Shown one piece after another: positions 39,557-47,333 of a stretch of 64,000 nt of DNA. The notes under the pieces were generated by a model. That model was not told where the DNA came from. It did no database searches and worked only from the letters and a program-made list of their open reading frames with translations. The first letter of the stretch is position 1. Each line of letters begins with the position of its first letter. The DNA comes from Streptomyces sp. ASQP_92 (GTDB lineage Bacteria > Actinomycetota > Actinomycetes > Streptomycetales > Streptomycetaceae): positions 1-64,000 of the forward strand of contig NZ_JAODUA010000015.1 of assembly GCF_025399895.1 (NCBI RefSeq), read 5' to 3'. Position numbers and translations under genes: made by a program.

Positions 39557-41587
39557 TCAGTGGGCGGTGTGGACTTCGAGCGCCGCGCGTACGGCGGACT
39601 CGACGGCGCCCTCGATCCAGGCGGGCTTGAGGGAGGTGTGGTCCCCGGCGAAGTGCAGGGGGCCTTCGGGGGTGACGATCTCGGGGAACAGCTCGGTGTG
39701 CTGGCCGGGCAGGAGGACCGATGCCTCGCCGTAGGCGTAGGGGTCGCGTGCCCAGCTCTGGGTCTGTCCCGCTCCGGTGTAGAAGACCTCGATGCGCTGG
39801 CCGTAGATGTCCTGGAGCCCGGACAGGGCGTGCGGGTAGCGGGCGTCGTCGTCGAAGGCGTCCCAGCGCATGGCGTCGTCGGCCCAGGTGTAGGCGGCGA
39901 GGACGACTCCGCCGGCGCTGCCGGGCACGGGGTGCGAGGGGTTGAAGGTGAAGCGGTTGGGGTTGTCGCTGACGGATCCCCCGCCCAGCGCGGCGACCGC
40001 CGCGGGCTGGTCGCGGGTGACGGAGCGGTAGGCGGCGTAGTAGGCGCGCTGGCTCTCGGAGAGGCGTTCACCCGTGACGGAGTCGTGCCGGCCCAGGAGG
40101 CTGCCGTCGTCGGGGGCCAGGCTCTTGCGGTAGGAGTCGTACAGGCCCGGCGCGATGGTGGCGAGTTCCCGCTTCCAGTCCTCCTCGGTGAACTCCCACC
40201 AGCGGCGGCTGAATTCGAGGACCACCTTGGTGGCGCTGTCGTAGTGGAGCTCGGTGACCGCGCGCCGCTTCCCGTACGACATGAGGGGGTTGACCTGGAT
40301 GTGGCGCAGCCCGGAGAACGGCACGGTGATGACGGCGAGGTCCGCCGTGAACTGCTCGCGGACCGGCGTTCCCCGGCGCCCCTCGGAGACGGTGTCGACC
40401 CACACATGGGGTCCGTCGGCCTTCACATGGGAGGTGTCGGTGCCCGGGCGGTGCGGATCCCAGTACTCGATCCGGGTGACCCGGCGGTCGAAGCGGATGC
40501 ACGGCTCGACTTCCTTGAGGAGCGCGTCGGGCAGGGCCGCGGTGCCCCCGGACAGCTCCCAGAACGTGGTGCGCGGGCTGATGAGGGCCGCGTCGAGGAA
40601 GCTGTGGAGGAAGGAGAGCGGAAGGCGGGAGGTGACGTTCTCCAGGCAGCCGACCAGGTCGATGGTGGCCTCGTCGAGCTTGGCGAACTCGGTCAGATAG
40701 CGCCGCATCGACCAGTCGCCGAAGCGCTCGATGACCCGTGCCCAGCCGGCGAGCAGCTCCGCGGCGGGCTTGTCGGTGCGCTGCCCGTCGGCGCCCCGCG
40801 TACTGAACTCGTCCCGGGCCGGGTCCAGGGCATCGCTGAGGATCTTGGCGGCGGGAACGTCCCAGAGCGCGCGGGGCACACCGAAGGACTGGTTCACCCG
40901 CCGCGGGCTGCGCGCGTAGTCGGCGCGGCGCACGCGGATGCCGTTGACGTGGATCCAGGTCTGCTGGGCGGGGCTTCCGTCGGGGTGCTCGTCGACCAGG
41001 CGGAACTTCTGCCGCCGCACTCCCAGGTGGTCGATGAGGGCCATGACCAGGGGGTGGCTCTGCGGGATCCGCATGGCGCCGGCCTCCGCGTACTGCCGCG
41101 GGTCGGCGAACGGCTGCTTGGCCCGCTCGTGGCCGCCGGTCCTGAAGGTCTTGATCCTGCCGCCCGCACGATTGCCGTTGGCCTCGACGAGCGTGACCGT
41201 GTGCCCGGCCCGCCGCAACAACAGCGCCGTGACGAGGCCCGCCGGGCCCGCCCCCACGACCAGCACCTTCTTCGGCCCGGCGGCCGACCGGGGCAGGCCA
41301 CCGCCCACCAGGACCTCGCGGTAGCCCGGCACCAGGTCCCGGCCGTCCGGCCCGCGCACCAGCAGGGCTCGCGCGACCTCCAGGCAGCGCTGGGACAGGG
41401 ATGCCGTGGCCGAGGGTGCGAGGGCGACGGCCTCGGTTCCGGCGACGGCTTCGGCCCCGGCGGCGGCAGCGGGTGCGGGTGCCGCCGAGGTCGCCGCGAC
41501 CGCGGCCGCCGCGGTCCCGAGGGCAAAGCCGCGCCGGGACAGGGAGTTGGGCGCGGCGGAGGACCGCGGCGCTTGAGGTGATTGCAT
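39557..41587 (-). CDS. Tat-exported L-glutamate-oxidase-like L-amino-acid oxidase
   Basis: A 676-residue FAD enzyme that should deaminate an L-amino acid to the 2-oxo acid, ammonia and hydrogen peroxide outside the cell. Residues 15-45 are a twin-arginine signal (S-L-S-R-R-G-F, hydrophobic core, AAA). The FAD motif V-G-A-G-P-A-G-L is at 111-118, then N-R-A-G-G-R-I-K-T-F. The stretches QYAEAGAMRIPQSHPL, EFSRRWWEFTEEDWKREL, DNPNRFTFNPSHPVPG and EVFYTGAGQTQSW closely resemble Streptomyces L-glutamate oxidase. The Arg and His of V-T-S-R-L-x-x-S-F-L-H-S-F correspond, from memory, to its substrate-recognition residues. The start is ATG 41585-41587. Its peroxide product makes the adjacent co-directional catalase a sensible neighbour. 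Confidence 0.88.
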   Translation of the reverse strand: MQSPQAPRSSAAPNSLSRRGFALGTAAAAVAATSAAPAPAAAAGAEAVAGTEAVALAPSATASLSQRCLEVARALLVRGPDGRDLVPGYREVLVGGGLPRSAAGPKKVLVVGAGPAGLVTALLLRRAGHTVTLVEANGNRAGGRIKTFRTGGHERAKQPFADPRQYAEAGAMRIPQSHPLVMALIDHLGVRRQKFRLVDEHPDGSPAQQTWIHVNGIRVRRADYARSPRRVNQSFGVPRALWDVPAAKILSDALDPARDEFSTRGADGQRTDKPAAELLAGWARVIERFGDWSMRRYLTEFAKLDEATIDLVGCLENVTSRLPLSFLHSFLDAALISPRTTFWELSGGTAALPDALLKEVEPCIRFDRRVTRIEYWDPHRPGTDTSHVKADGPHVWVDTVSEGRRGTPVREQFTADLAVITVPFSGLRHIQVNPLMSYGKRRAVTELHYDSATKVVLEFSRRWWEFTEEDWKRELATIAPGLYDSYRKSLAPDDGSLLGRHDSVTGERLSESQRAYYAAYRSVTRDQPAAVAALGGGSVSDNPNRFTFNPSHPVPGSAGGVVLAAYTWADDAMRWDAFDDDARYPHALSGLQDIYGQRIEVFYTGAGQTQSWARDPYAYGEASVLLPGQHTELFPEIVTPEGPLHFAGDHTSLKPAWIEGAVESAVRAALEVHTAH

Positions 41588-41850
41588 GGCGTCACCATGC
41601 CGTCTTTCCCGCCGCCCCCCGGCCCGGCCACGCGCACACACGTACCCGCCGTGATCCAAATGGCCCATGAATGGCGGCACTTCGCGCCCCGCACGGACAC
41701 AAGCTTCCACCCGAACGTGTCAGTCACCGCCGACCTCCCCGCATGGCGCGGAGTGCCTTAATGCGCTTGACCCGGCGCCGAGTCGAGGTTGCACTGGGGC
41801 GGGACACCACGCGTGGTGGTGTCGGTATCCCAGGGAGGGCAGCGGCCGCG

Positions 41851-43080
41851 ATGGAGATCCGTTCCACGACCGAGCAGGACCTCGACGTCTTCGTCGACAC
41901 ACTCCACGCCGCGTTCGCGCGCTTCCCGGACACCCCGCCCGACGGCGGCGGCCCCTGGTGGTCGGCGCTCGAAATGGACCGCAACCTGCTCGCCGTGACC
42001 GCCGAAGGCAAGCCCGTCGGCACGGCAGGCGCGTACTCCTTCGAACTGACCCTGCCCGGGGGAAGCATCGCCCCGGCGGCCGGGATCACCTGTGTCGGCG
42101 TCCTGCCCTCGCACCGGCGCCGGGGCGTGCTCAGCGCGATGATGCGGCATCAGCTCGCCGAACTGCGGGCCCGGGGCGAGTTCCTCTCCGTACTGCTGGC
42201 GTCCGAAGCCGTGATCTACCGCAGGTTCGGCTACGGTCCGGCCACCTACACGCGCCGCCTGACCGTGCCCCGCCACCGTGCCGCGCTCGTTCCGCCCCGC
42301 GCGCCCGGAGCGGTCGGCGCCACCGGGGCCGGGGACGCCGGTTCGGTGGAGCTGCTGCGTCGCGCCGAGTGCGGCGCGATCCTGGAGGAGGTCTACGACC
42401 GGTACCGCCGCGCACAGCCCGGCGCGCTGTCGCGGCCGCACTCCTGGTGGGCCAAGGGGGCCGGGCAGCCTCCGATCTCAGCCACGCCCCGCTACGTCGC
42501 CGTGCACCGGGACGCCGACGGGGCCCCGGACGGGTACGCCAGCTATGCGCGCGGCGAGGACAACACGCTGACGGTCGACGAGACGATCACCACCGACGAC
42601 GCCGCCTTCACGGCCCTGGCCCGGTTTCTCCTCGCACATGACCTGATGTCCAAGGTGGTGTTCAAGCACCTCGCCCCCGATCACCCGCTGCGCTGGCAGT
42701 TGACGGACTTCCGCGCCGGCGAGGTGGACGGCGACACCGACTGGTTGTGGGTGCGGCTGCTGGACGTCCCGCGTGCGCTGGCCGCCCGCGGCTGGTTCGC
42801 GGACGGAGAGCTCGTCCTCGATGTCGAGGACCCCTTCCTCGACCAGGCCGGCCGCTATGTGCTGACCGTCCGGGACGGCAAGGGCGACTGCGTCCCGACG
42901 GACCGCGAGCCCGACCTGTCCCTGGACGTGAGCGACCTGGGCTCGGTGTACCTGGGCGGCACCACCCCGAGCACCCTCGTGCGCGCCGGGCACATCCGGG
43001 CGCACCGGCCCGGCGCGGCCGCTCTGGCCGACGCCCTCTTCCGCGGCGACCGCTCCCCGCACTGCCTGCACTGGTTCTGA
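41851..43080 (+). CDS. Eis-like GNAT acetyltransferase
   Basis: A 409-residue protein of the Eis family (tandem GNAT domains plus a sterol-carrier-like C-terminal domain), known for acetylating aminoglycosides and lysines. Domain one carries the acetyl-CoA loop in V-G-V-L-P-S-H-R-R-R-G-V-L-S near residue 95, followed by the Eis signature ASEAVIYRRFGYGPATY. The middle domain has ARGEDNTLTVDETITTDD. The protein ends H-C-L-H-W-F, keeping the C-terminal Phe whose carboxylate acts as the general base in Eis. ATG 41851 lies after GGGAGGG; the spacing is a little long. It may protect against self-made or environmental aminoglycosides (inference). Divergent from the amino-acid oxidase gene. Confidence 0.88.
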   Translation: MEIRSTTEQDLDVFVDTLHAAFARFPDTPPDGGGPWWSALEMDRNLLAVTAEGKPVGTAGAYSFELTLPGGSIAPAAGITCVGVLPSHRRRGVLSAMMRHQLAELRARGEFLSVLLASEAVIYRRFGYGPATYTRRLTVPRHRAALVPPRAPGAVGATGAGDAGSVELLRRAECGAILEEVYDRYRRAQPGALSRPHSWWAKGAGQPPISATPRYVAVHRDADGAPDGYASYARGEDNTLTVDETITTDDAAFTALARFLLAHDLMSKVVFKHLAPDHPLRWQLTDFRAGEVDGDTDWLWVRLLDVPRALAARGWFADGELVLDVEDPFLDQAGRYVLTVRDGKGDCVPTDREPDLSLDVSDLGSVYLGGTTPSTLVRAGHIRAHRPGAAALADALFRGDRSPHCLHWF

Positions 43081-43221
43081 CCCACACCGCCGCTCGCCCC
43101 ACCGAGGTACCGACAGCACGCTTCCCGCCCGGCCGGAGCGCGTCCTCGGCGGGCCGCAGCGCGTCCACTGCGACTCGTCGGGGGCGGCGGGGCCGCCGGA
43201 TCCGTCGGCATGCCCGGGAAT

Positions 43222-43299
43222 TCGACATGCGTCGATATTGACATCTGTCGATTCAGTGCGCCACACTCCGCAGTGTCGGCTATATCGATAGGCGTCAAT
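43222..43299 (+). promoter_or_regulatory. three ArsR/SmtB-like operator half-palindromes
   Basis: Upstream of the flavoprotein gene are TCGAC-ATGC-GTCGA (43222-43235, a perfect palindrome), ATTGACATCTGTCGAT (43237-43252) and, in inverse orientation, ATCGATAGGCGTCAAT (43284-43299). The last two share ATTGAC-N2-CT-N-TCGAT. This AT-rich 80-base patch interrupts GC-rich sequence and resembles operators of ArsR-family metal sensors in Streptomyces. Confidence 0.6.
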
Positions 43300-43344
43300 T
43301 CAGGGACGGACGCCACCGCCCCCGCAGCACACGACGGAGCACAG

Positions 43345-44712
43345 ATGCGCGAGAACGACACCACCTCCCTGCCCTGCGTGATCATCGGCGCCGGTCCGAT
43401 CGGCCTGGCCGCCGCCGCGCACCTCGTCGAACGCGGCCTGGAACCCCTGGTCCTGGAGGCGGGGCCCGCGGCGGGCAGCGCCGTACGCGACTGGTCGCAC
43501 GTCCGCCTGTTCTCGACCTGGGCCGAGGTCGTCGACCCGGCCGCCGAGAGGCTGCTCGCTCCGACGGGCTGGGTGCGGCCGGACGGCACGGGTTGTCCGA
43601 CCGGCGGCGACTGGGTCACGCGGTACCTTCAGCCGCTCGCCGACGCCCTGGGCGACCGGGTTCGTTGTGGCGCCAGGGTCACCGGAGTCTCCCGCGCCGG
43701 ACGTGACCGCGTCGTGGACGCCGACCGGGAGCGGCAGCCCTTCACGGTCCACATCGCGTACGCGGACGGCCGGGCCGAGCGCATCCTCGCCCGCGCCGTC
43801 GTCGACGCCTCCGGTACGTGGGCCACGCCCGGCCCGGCGGGCGGTGACGGTCTGCCCGCCCTCGGCGAGAAGGCGGCGGCCGACCGCTTCACCTACCGCG
43901 TGCCCGACCTCAAGGACCCCGCCGTGCGCGCCCGTTACGCGGGCAGGCGCACCGCCGTCATCGGCTCAGGAGCCTCCGCCTTCACCGCGCTCGCCTCCCT
44001 TGCGGCCCTGGCACAGGACGAGCCGGGCACCCATGCCGTGTGGATCCTGCGCCGGGGGATCGGCGGCGCCACCTTTGGCGGCGGCGAGGCCGATCAACTC
44101 CCCGCCCGCGGGGCGCTCGGCCTGGCCGCCAAGGCCGCCGTCGACGATGGCTGCGCCGAGGCCGTGACCGGGTTCCGCACCCAGGCCGTGGAGAGGGTCG
44201 AGGACGGGCGCGTGGTCCTGGTCGCCGACGACGGCCGCCGCTCGGTCCCGGTGGACGAGGTCATCGCCCTCACGGGCTTCCGGCCCGACCTGTCGCTGGT
44301 GGACGAGCTCCGCCTCGCCCTGGACGAGCGGCTGCGGGCTCCGGTCGGACTGGCCCCGCTGATCGACCCCAACGTCCACTCCTGCGGCACCGTCTACCCG
44401 CACGGCGTGCGCGAGTTGTCCCATCCGGAGCCCGACGTGTACCTGGTCGGCATGAAGTCCTACGGCCGCGCCCCGACCTTCCTCGCCATGACGGGCTACG
44501 AGCAGGTCCGCTCCATCGCCGCCGCGCTCGCCGGGGACCAACTGGCCGCCGAAAAGGTGGAGTTGACCCTGCCCGAGACCGGGGTGTGCGGGGGCGCCGG
44601 TCTTTTCGACGAGCCCGTCACGGATGAGGGGGCCGGCGCGGGGTGCTGTGCTGTTCCGTCCACCGTCCCGATCGGCGCCGGTGGCCCGATGCCGTCCGGC
44701 GCCGGCTGCTGA
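43345..44712 (+). CDS. FAD/NAD(P)-dependent oxidoreductase, ArsO-like
   Basis: A 455-residue flavoprotein of the flavin-monooxygenase/thioredoxin-reductase-like fold. The FAD motif is I-I-G-A-G-P-I-G-L-A near residue 13. The central NADPH motif is V-I-G-S-G-A-S-A-F near residue 205. LTGFRPDLSL and a final YLVGMKSYGRAPTFLAMTGYEQVRSIAA complete it. The C-terminal extension contains C-G-G near 422 and paired cysteines (G-C-C near 440), plus a last Cys, which could bind a thiophilic metalloid. This layout matches ArsO-type proteins found in actinobacterial arsenic islands, and the promoter carries ArsR-like sites. No arsR, arsB or arsC is present in the window, so the arsenic link is inference. 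ATG 43345 is chosen at the start of the conserved region. Confidence 0.8.
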   Translation: MRENDTTSLPCVIIGAGPIGLAAAAHLVERGLEPLVLEAGPAAGSAVRDWSHVRLFSTWAEVVDPAAERLLAPTGWVRPDGTGCPTGGDWVTRYLQPLADALGDRVRCGARVTGVSRAGRDRVVDADRERQPFTVHIAYADGRAERILARAVVDASGTWATPGPAGGDGLPALGEKAAADRFTYRVPDLKDPAVRARYAGRRTAVIGSGASAFTALASLAALAQDEPGTHAVWILRRGIGGATFGGGEADQLPARGALGLAAKAAVDDGCAEAVTGFRTQAVERVEDGRVVLVADDGRRSVPVDEVIALTGFRPDLSLVDELRLALDERLRAPVGLAPLIDPNVHSCGTVYPHGVRELSHPEPDVYLVGMKSYGRAPTFLAMTGYEQVRSIAAALAGDQLAAEKVELTLPETGVCGGAGLFDEPVTDEGAGAGCCAVPSTVPIGAGGPMPSGAGC

Positions 44713-44819
44713 GGACATCCGCATCCGCGGAGCCCGGACGGGGGTCCGTTGTCGATCGGCGGTGCGGCGTACGCGGCGATGTGTGTGCGCTTGACCAGGG
44801 GCGGGCGCATCCTGGGAGC

Positions 44820-45218
44820 ATGAGTGACCGCGACGACTTCCTGACATGGGTCAGGACCGAGCTGTACGGGGCGGAGCTCGCCCTGCACAACGGCGATGCG
44901 GCCCCGCGCCGTGCGCTGTGGTCGCGCAACGAGCCGGTGAGTGTCCTGGGGGCGTGGCGCAACGCCTGCGGCCAGCGGGAGATCAACGAACTGTTCACAG
45001 CGCTGGCGGAGACCTTCTCCACCTGTACGTCGTACGAATTCGAGCTGATGTCGTACGACGTGGTCGGAGACATGGCCTATACGGCGGGCATGGAGCACAC
45101 CTCCACGTCCGTCGGCGGCGAGCCACGCACCTACACGCTGCGGGCCACGCAGACGTACCGCCGGGAGGACGGCCTATGGCGGGTGGCTCACCGACATGGA
45201 GACACGGTGAGCGACTGA
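44820..45218 (+). CDS. SnoaL/NTF2-like protein (DUF4440 type)
   Basis: A 132-residue cone-shaped NTF2-fold protein. The helix FLTWVRTELYGAELALHNGDAAPRRALWS precedes an alternating-strand sheet with VSVLGAWRNACGQREINELFTALAE, YEFELMSYDVVGDMAYTAGMEHTSTSV and the final LRATQTYRREDGLWRVAHRHGD, which is the usual ending of SnoaL-like ketosteroid-isomerase relatives. No obvious catalytic pair is present, so binding or unknown small-molecule chemistry is all that can be said. ATG 44820 follows GGGAG. It stands about 100 bases after the flavoprotein gene on the same strand and may be cotranscribed. Confidence 0.8.
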   Translation: MSDRDDFLTWVRTELYGAELALHNGDAAPRRALWSRNEPVSVLGAWRNACGQREINELFTALAETFSTCTSYEFELMSYDVVGDMAYTAGMEHTSTSVGGEPRTYTLRATQTYRREDGLWRVAHRHGDTVSD

Positions 45219-45333
45219 GTGGCGCTTCTGTTCAGGCGCCCGCGTCGAAGGTGCGATGGTCCGGCCGCCGTTGCGGCCGCACGGCGCCGGGCCGCACGGC
45301 CGCCGGGCGAGGGTTCCTTGCCGGGACGCCGTC

Positions 45334-45807
45334 TCAGTGCTCGGCGCTGGGAACGGCGAGCGGGCTGGCCGGGGCCTCCTTCTTGGCCGCCTCCATCTGC
45401 TCGCCCAGCTCGGTCAGGCGGTTGCGTCCCATCGCCTTGCGCAGTTCGGGGAACCAGTCCTTCTCCTCTTCCTCGACGTGGTGGCGGACGTTCTCCATGA
45501 GGACGGTCATCTTGGCGTCGAAACGCTCGTCGCTCGGGTCGAGGTCCTTGAGTTCGGAGAGCATCCACAGCACGACGTGGTGCTCCTCGACGCTCTCCAG
45601 AGCCTGGTCCTTGGTGTCGGGGGCGGCCTCGCGGGCCGCCGGGTAGAAGATCTTCTCCTCGATCCAGGTGTGGGTGGTGAGTTCCTCGATCACCCGGTCC
45701 GCGATCTTCCGCTTTTCGGCGTGGGCGTTGTCGCCCGCCTTCTCGAACTCCTTGAAGAGCTTCTCCACCGTCTTGTGGTCTTCCTTGAGCAGCACGATGC
45801 CGTCCAC
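45334..45807 (-). CDS. hemerythrin-domain protein
   Basis: A 157-residue four-helix bundle with the HHE cation-binding motif repeated: L-K-E-D-H-K-T-V near residue 10, L-T-T-H-T-W-I-E-E near 46, V-E-E-H-H-V-V-L-W near 75 and V-R-H-H-V-E-E-E near 110. These supply the His and Glu/Asp ligands for a di-iron site that could bind oxygen or nitric oxide. The GTG at 45805-45807 has GAGGAGA upstream. It is downstream of the STAS-ANTAR pair on the same strand, separated by about 180 bases. Confidence 0.9.
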   Translation of the reverse strand: MDGIVLLKEDHKTVEKLFKEFEKAGDNAHAEKRKIADRVIEELTTHTWIEEKIFYPAAREAAPDTKDQALESVEEHHVVLWMLSELKDLDPSDERFDAKMTVLMENVRHHVEEEEKDWFPELRKAMGRNRLTELGEQMEAAKKEAPASPLAVPSAEH

Positions 45808-45986
45808 GATCTCTCCTCGCTCACTGATACGGGCGGTCGGCCCGCCCGGGGAGCGTGTACCCCCAAGTGCGGCGAACCTGTCACCAGGCCCCCGGATGGC
45901 CGCCGAACGTGTGTGTCGCGCCGACGGGAAAGGCCACCTGTCCCTGGCCACCGCCGGGCACAAGGCCCTCGGGGGCATGCGTCCCG

Positions 45987-46382
45987 TTACGGGCAGGGGT
46001 CGAGGGGCTGCGGTAGCGGGTGCAACGCGTCGTCCGGGTCGGCGCCCGGTGACCCGGACGGCAGGTCTGCCGGGTGCGGCGGGGTGGGGGGCTTGGCGCG
46101 GAACGGGGCGAGAGCCGCGGCGAGTTGCTGCTGAAGGGCCTGCGGCAGGGGTTCGCCGTTGATGGAGCCGAGGACGTCCTCGGCGACCTGGTGCAGCTTG
46201 CTGTTGGTGTGCTGGGAGACGGTGACCAGCACGGTCCAGGCATCCTGCGGGCTGAGCCTGAACGAGGCCATCAGGGCGCCACGGGCCAGGTCGATGGCCG
46301 GACGGGTCTTCATGGCCCGGCGCAGTTGCTCGATCTCGCGGTGCAGGGCCTCGGTGGTCTCGGAGGGGGTCCGCTCGTTCAC
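45987..46382 (-). CDS. ANTAR-domain RNA-binding protein
   Basis: A 131-residue protein with an N-terminal coiled helix (ETTEALHREIEQLRRAMKTRP) and an ANTAR domain at about 18-75 (AIDLARGALMASFRLSPQDAWTVLVTVSQHTNSKLHQVAEDVL), which normally binds tandem hairpins in nascent RNA to block termination. There is no attached receiver or GAF domain; a disordered Pro-rich tail of about 35 residues follows. The GTG start overlaps the stop of the STAS gene as GTGA, so the two are translationally coupled. The coupling suggests the STAS protein or its partner kinase controls this antiterminator. Confidence 0.88.
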   Translation of the reverse strand: MNERTPSETTEALHREIEQLRRAMKTRPAIDLARGALMASFRLSPQDAWTVLVTVSQHTNSKLHQVAEDVLGSINGEPLPQALQQQLAAALAPFRAKPPTPPHPADLPSGSPGADPDDALHPLPQPLDPCP

Positions 46383-46792
46383 GCCGAACGCCTGAGGTCG
46401 CGCATCGGCTGGTGGCCGGGGAGCCGGCGGGTGTGGTCGGTGGCGGTGAACAGCGGCCAGGTGTGCGTCGCCCCGAGCAGTCTGTCCACCTGCGGGCGTG
46501 CGCCCTGGAGACGGATGAACTTGCCCTGCGCCAGGGCGTGGTGGCGGATGCGCAGCAGCGCGCCGAGCCCGGAGCAGTCGCAGAACTCGACGCCGCGCAA
46601 GTCGAGGAAGAGGCCATCGACCGACCTGTCGAGCGCCTCGCGCAGGGCGCTGTGGAGGGGCTGGGCGCTGTCGATGTCGAGGTCTCCGAAAACGTGGACG
46701 ACATCGGACCCGTCGGCGGCGCGCACCAGCAGGTCGGCCGACGTGCCCGAGAGGGGACCCGTGGCCTGGGGGGACGGCTCTGGATCTTTCAC
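46379..46792 (-). CDS. STAS-domain anti-sigma-factor-antagonist-like protein
   Basis: A 137-residue STAS protein. The domain (about residues 20-118) contains VVHVFGDLDIDSAQPLHSALREALD, then VDGLFLDLRGVEFCDCSGLGALLRIRHHALAQ. The phosphorylatable Ser of SpoIIAA-type antagonists is in D-C-S-G-L-G and is present here. A partner serine kinase (RsbW type) is not encoded nearby. The GTG at 46790-46792 has GGGGAG six bases upstream; a longer in-frame ATG at 46862 lacks a ribosome binding site and overlaps the predicted promoter. It is the first gene of the STAS-ANTAR pair. Confidence 0.88.
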   Translation of the reverse strand: MKDPEPSPQATGPLSGTSADLLVRAADGSDVVHVFGDLDIDSAQPLHSALREALDRSVDGLFLDLRGVEFCDCSGLGALLRIRHHALAQGKFIRLQGARPQVDRLLGATHTWPLFTATDHTRRLPGHQPMRDLRRSA

Positions 46793-46834
46793 GGCAGGCT
46801 CCCCATGAGGACTCCACCCGACTAGGTCCCTCCA

Positions 46835-46864
46835 AATTTGCCCCTCCCCACCCTCGCCCGTCAA
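46835..46864 (-). promoter_or_regulatory. candidate promoter of the STAS-ANTAR pair
   Basis: On the minus strand TTGACG (46859-46864) and CAAATT (46835-46840) are spaced by 18 bases and would give a leader of about 36 bases before the STAS start. Confidence 0.45.
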
Positions 46865-46891
46865 GAGATACCGGAAATCTATTTCGTCCTT

Positions 46892-46920
46892 TTGGATGCG
46901 TGAATCCGATCTCCTATGCT
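46892..46920 (+). promoter_or_regulatory. promoter of a leaderless regulator gene
   Basis: TTGGAT (46892-46897) and TATGCT (46915-46920) are separated by 17 bases, and the -10 element ends six bases before ATG 46927, where transcription should start. The mRNA would therefore begin at or next to the start codon. Confidence 0.55.
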
Positions 46921-46926
46921 GGGCGG

Positions 46927-47247
46927 ATGGGTGGAGTACCGGAAGCGCATACCGGATGGACCTTCTTGACCAACCACGCCCGTGTCCTCGCGGCGATCGC
47001 CGAGGACCACACCGTGCGCATACGCGACATCGCGGCGCACTGCAGGCTGACCGAGAGATCGGTGCAGAACATCATTTCCGACCTGGAGCGGGACGGGTAC
47101 CTGACGCACACCCGTGAGGGCCGCTCCAACATCTACCGGGTCGCGCCCGACAGGTCGCTGCGTCACCCGGCCGACCAGCGGTCCACCGTCTCGGATCTGC
47201 TGTCCCTGCTGGCCCAGCACGACGGCACGCGGCCCGAAGGCCCGTAG
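46927..47247 (+). CDS. winged-helix (MarR/ArsR-like) regulator, probably leaderless
   Basis: A 106-residue DNA-binding protein. TNHARVLAAIAEDHTVRIRDIAAHCRLTERSVQNIISDLERDGYLTHTREGRSNIYRV (about residues 15-72) is a complete winged helix-turn-helix; the rest is a short helical tail. ATG 46927 is chosen because a good promoter ends six bases upstream and no ribosome binding site is present, which fits a leaderless mRNA; GTG 46900 would lie between the -35 and -10 elements. It is divergent from the STAS-ANTAR pair, which it may control. Confidence 0.82.
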   Translation: MGGVPEAHTGWTFLTNHARVLAAIAEDHTVRIRDIAAHCRLTERSVQNIISDLERDGYLTHTREGRSNIYRVAPDRSLRHPADQRSTVSDLLSLLAQHDGTRPEGP

Positions 47248-47333
47248 ATTCCGGGCCTTTAAGGCCGCTCCAGCGAGGGCGACGCCGGCGCCGCCGGGGT
47301 CAGCGGCCGGCGCGTGTCATGGGCCGTCCGGGG

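Noticed and set aside
37601..41581. A plus-strand open frame of over 1300 codons
   Set aside because: It is antisense to the catalase and amino-acid oxidase genes, has no ribosome binding site and no recognisable domain; it is a by-product of high GC in the real genes.
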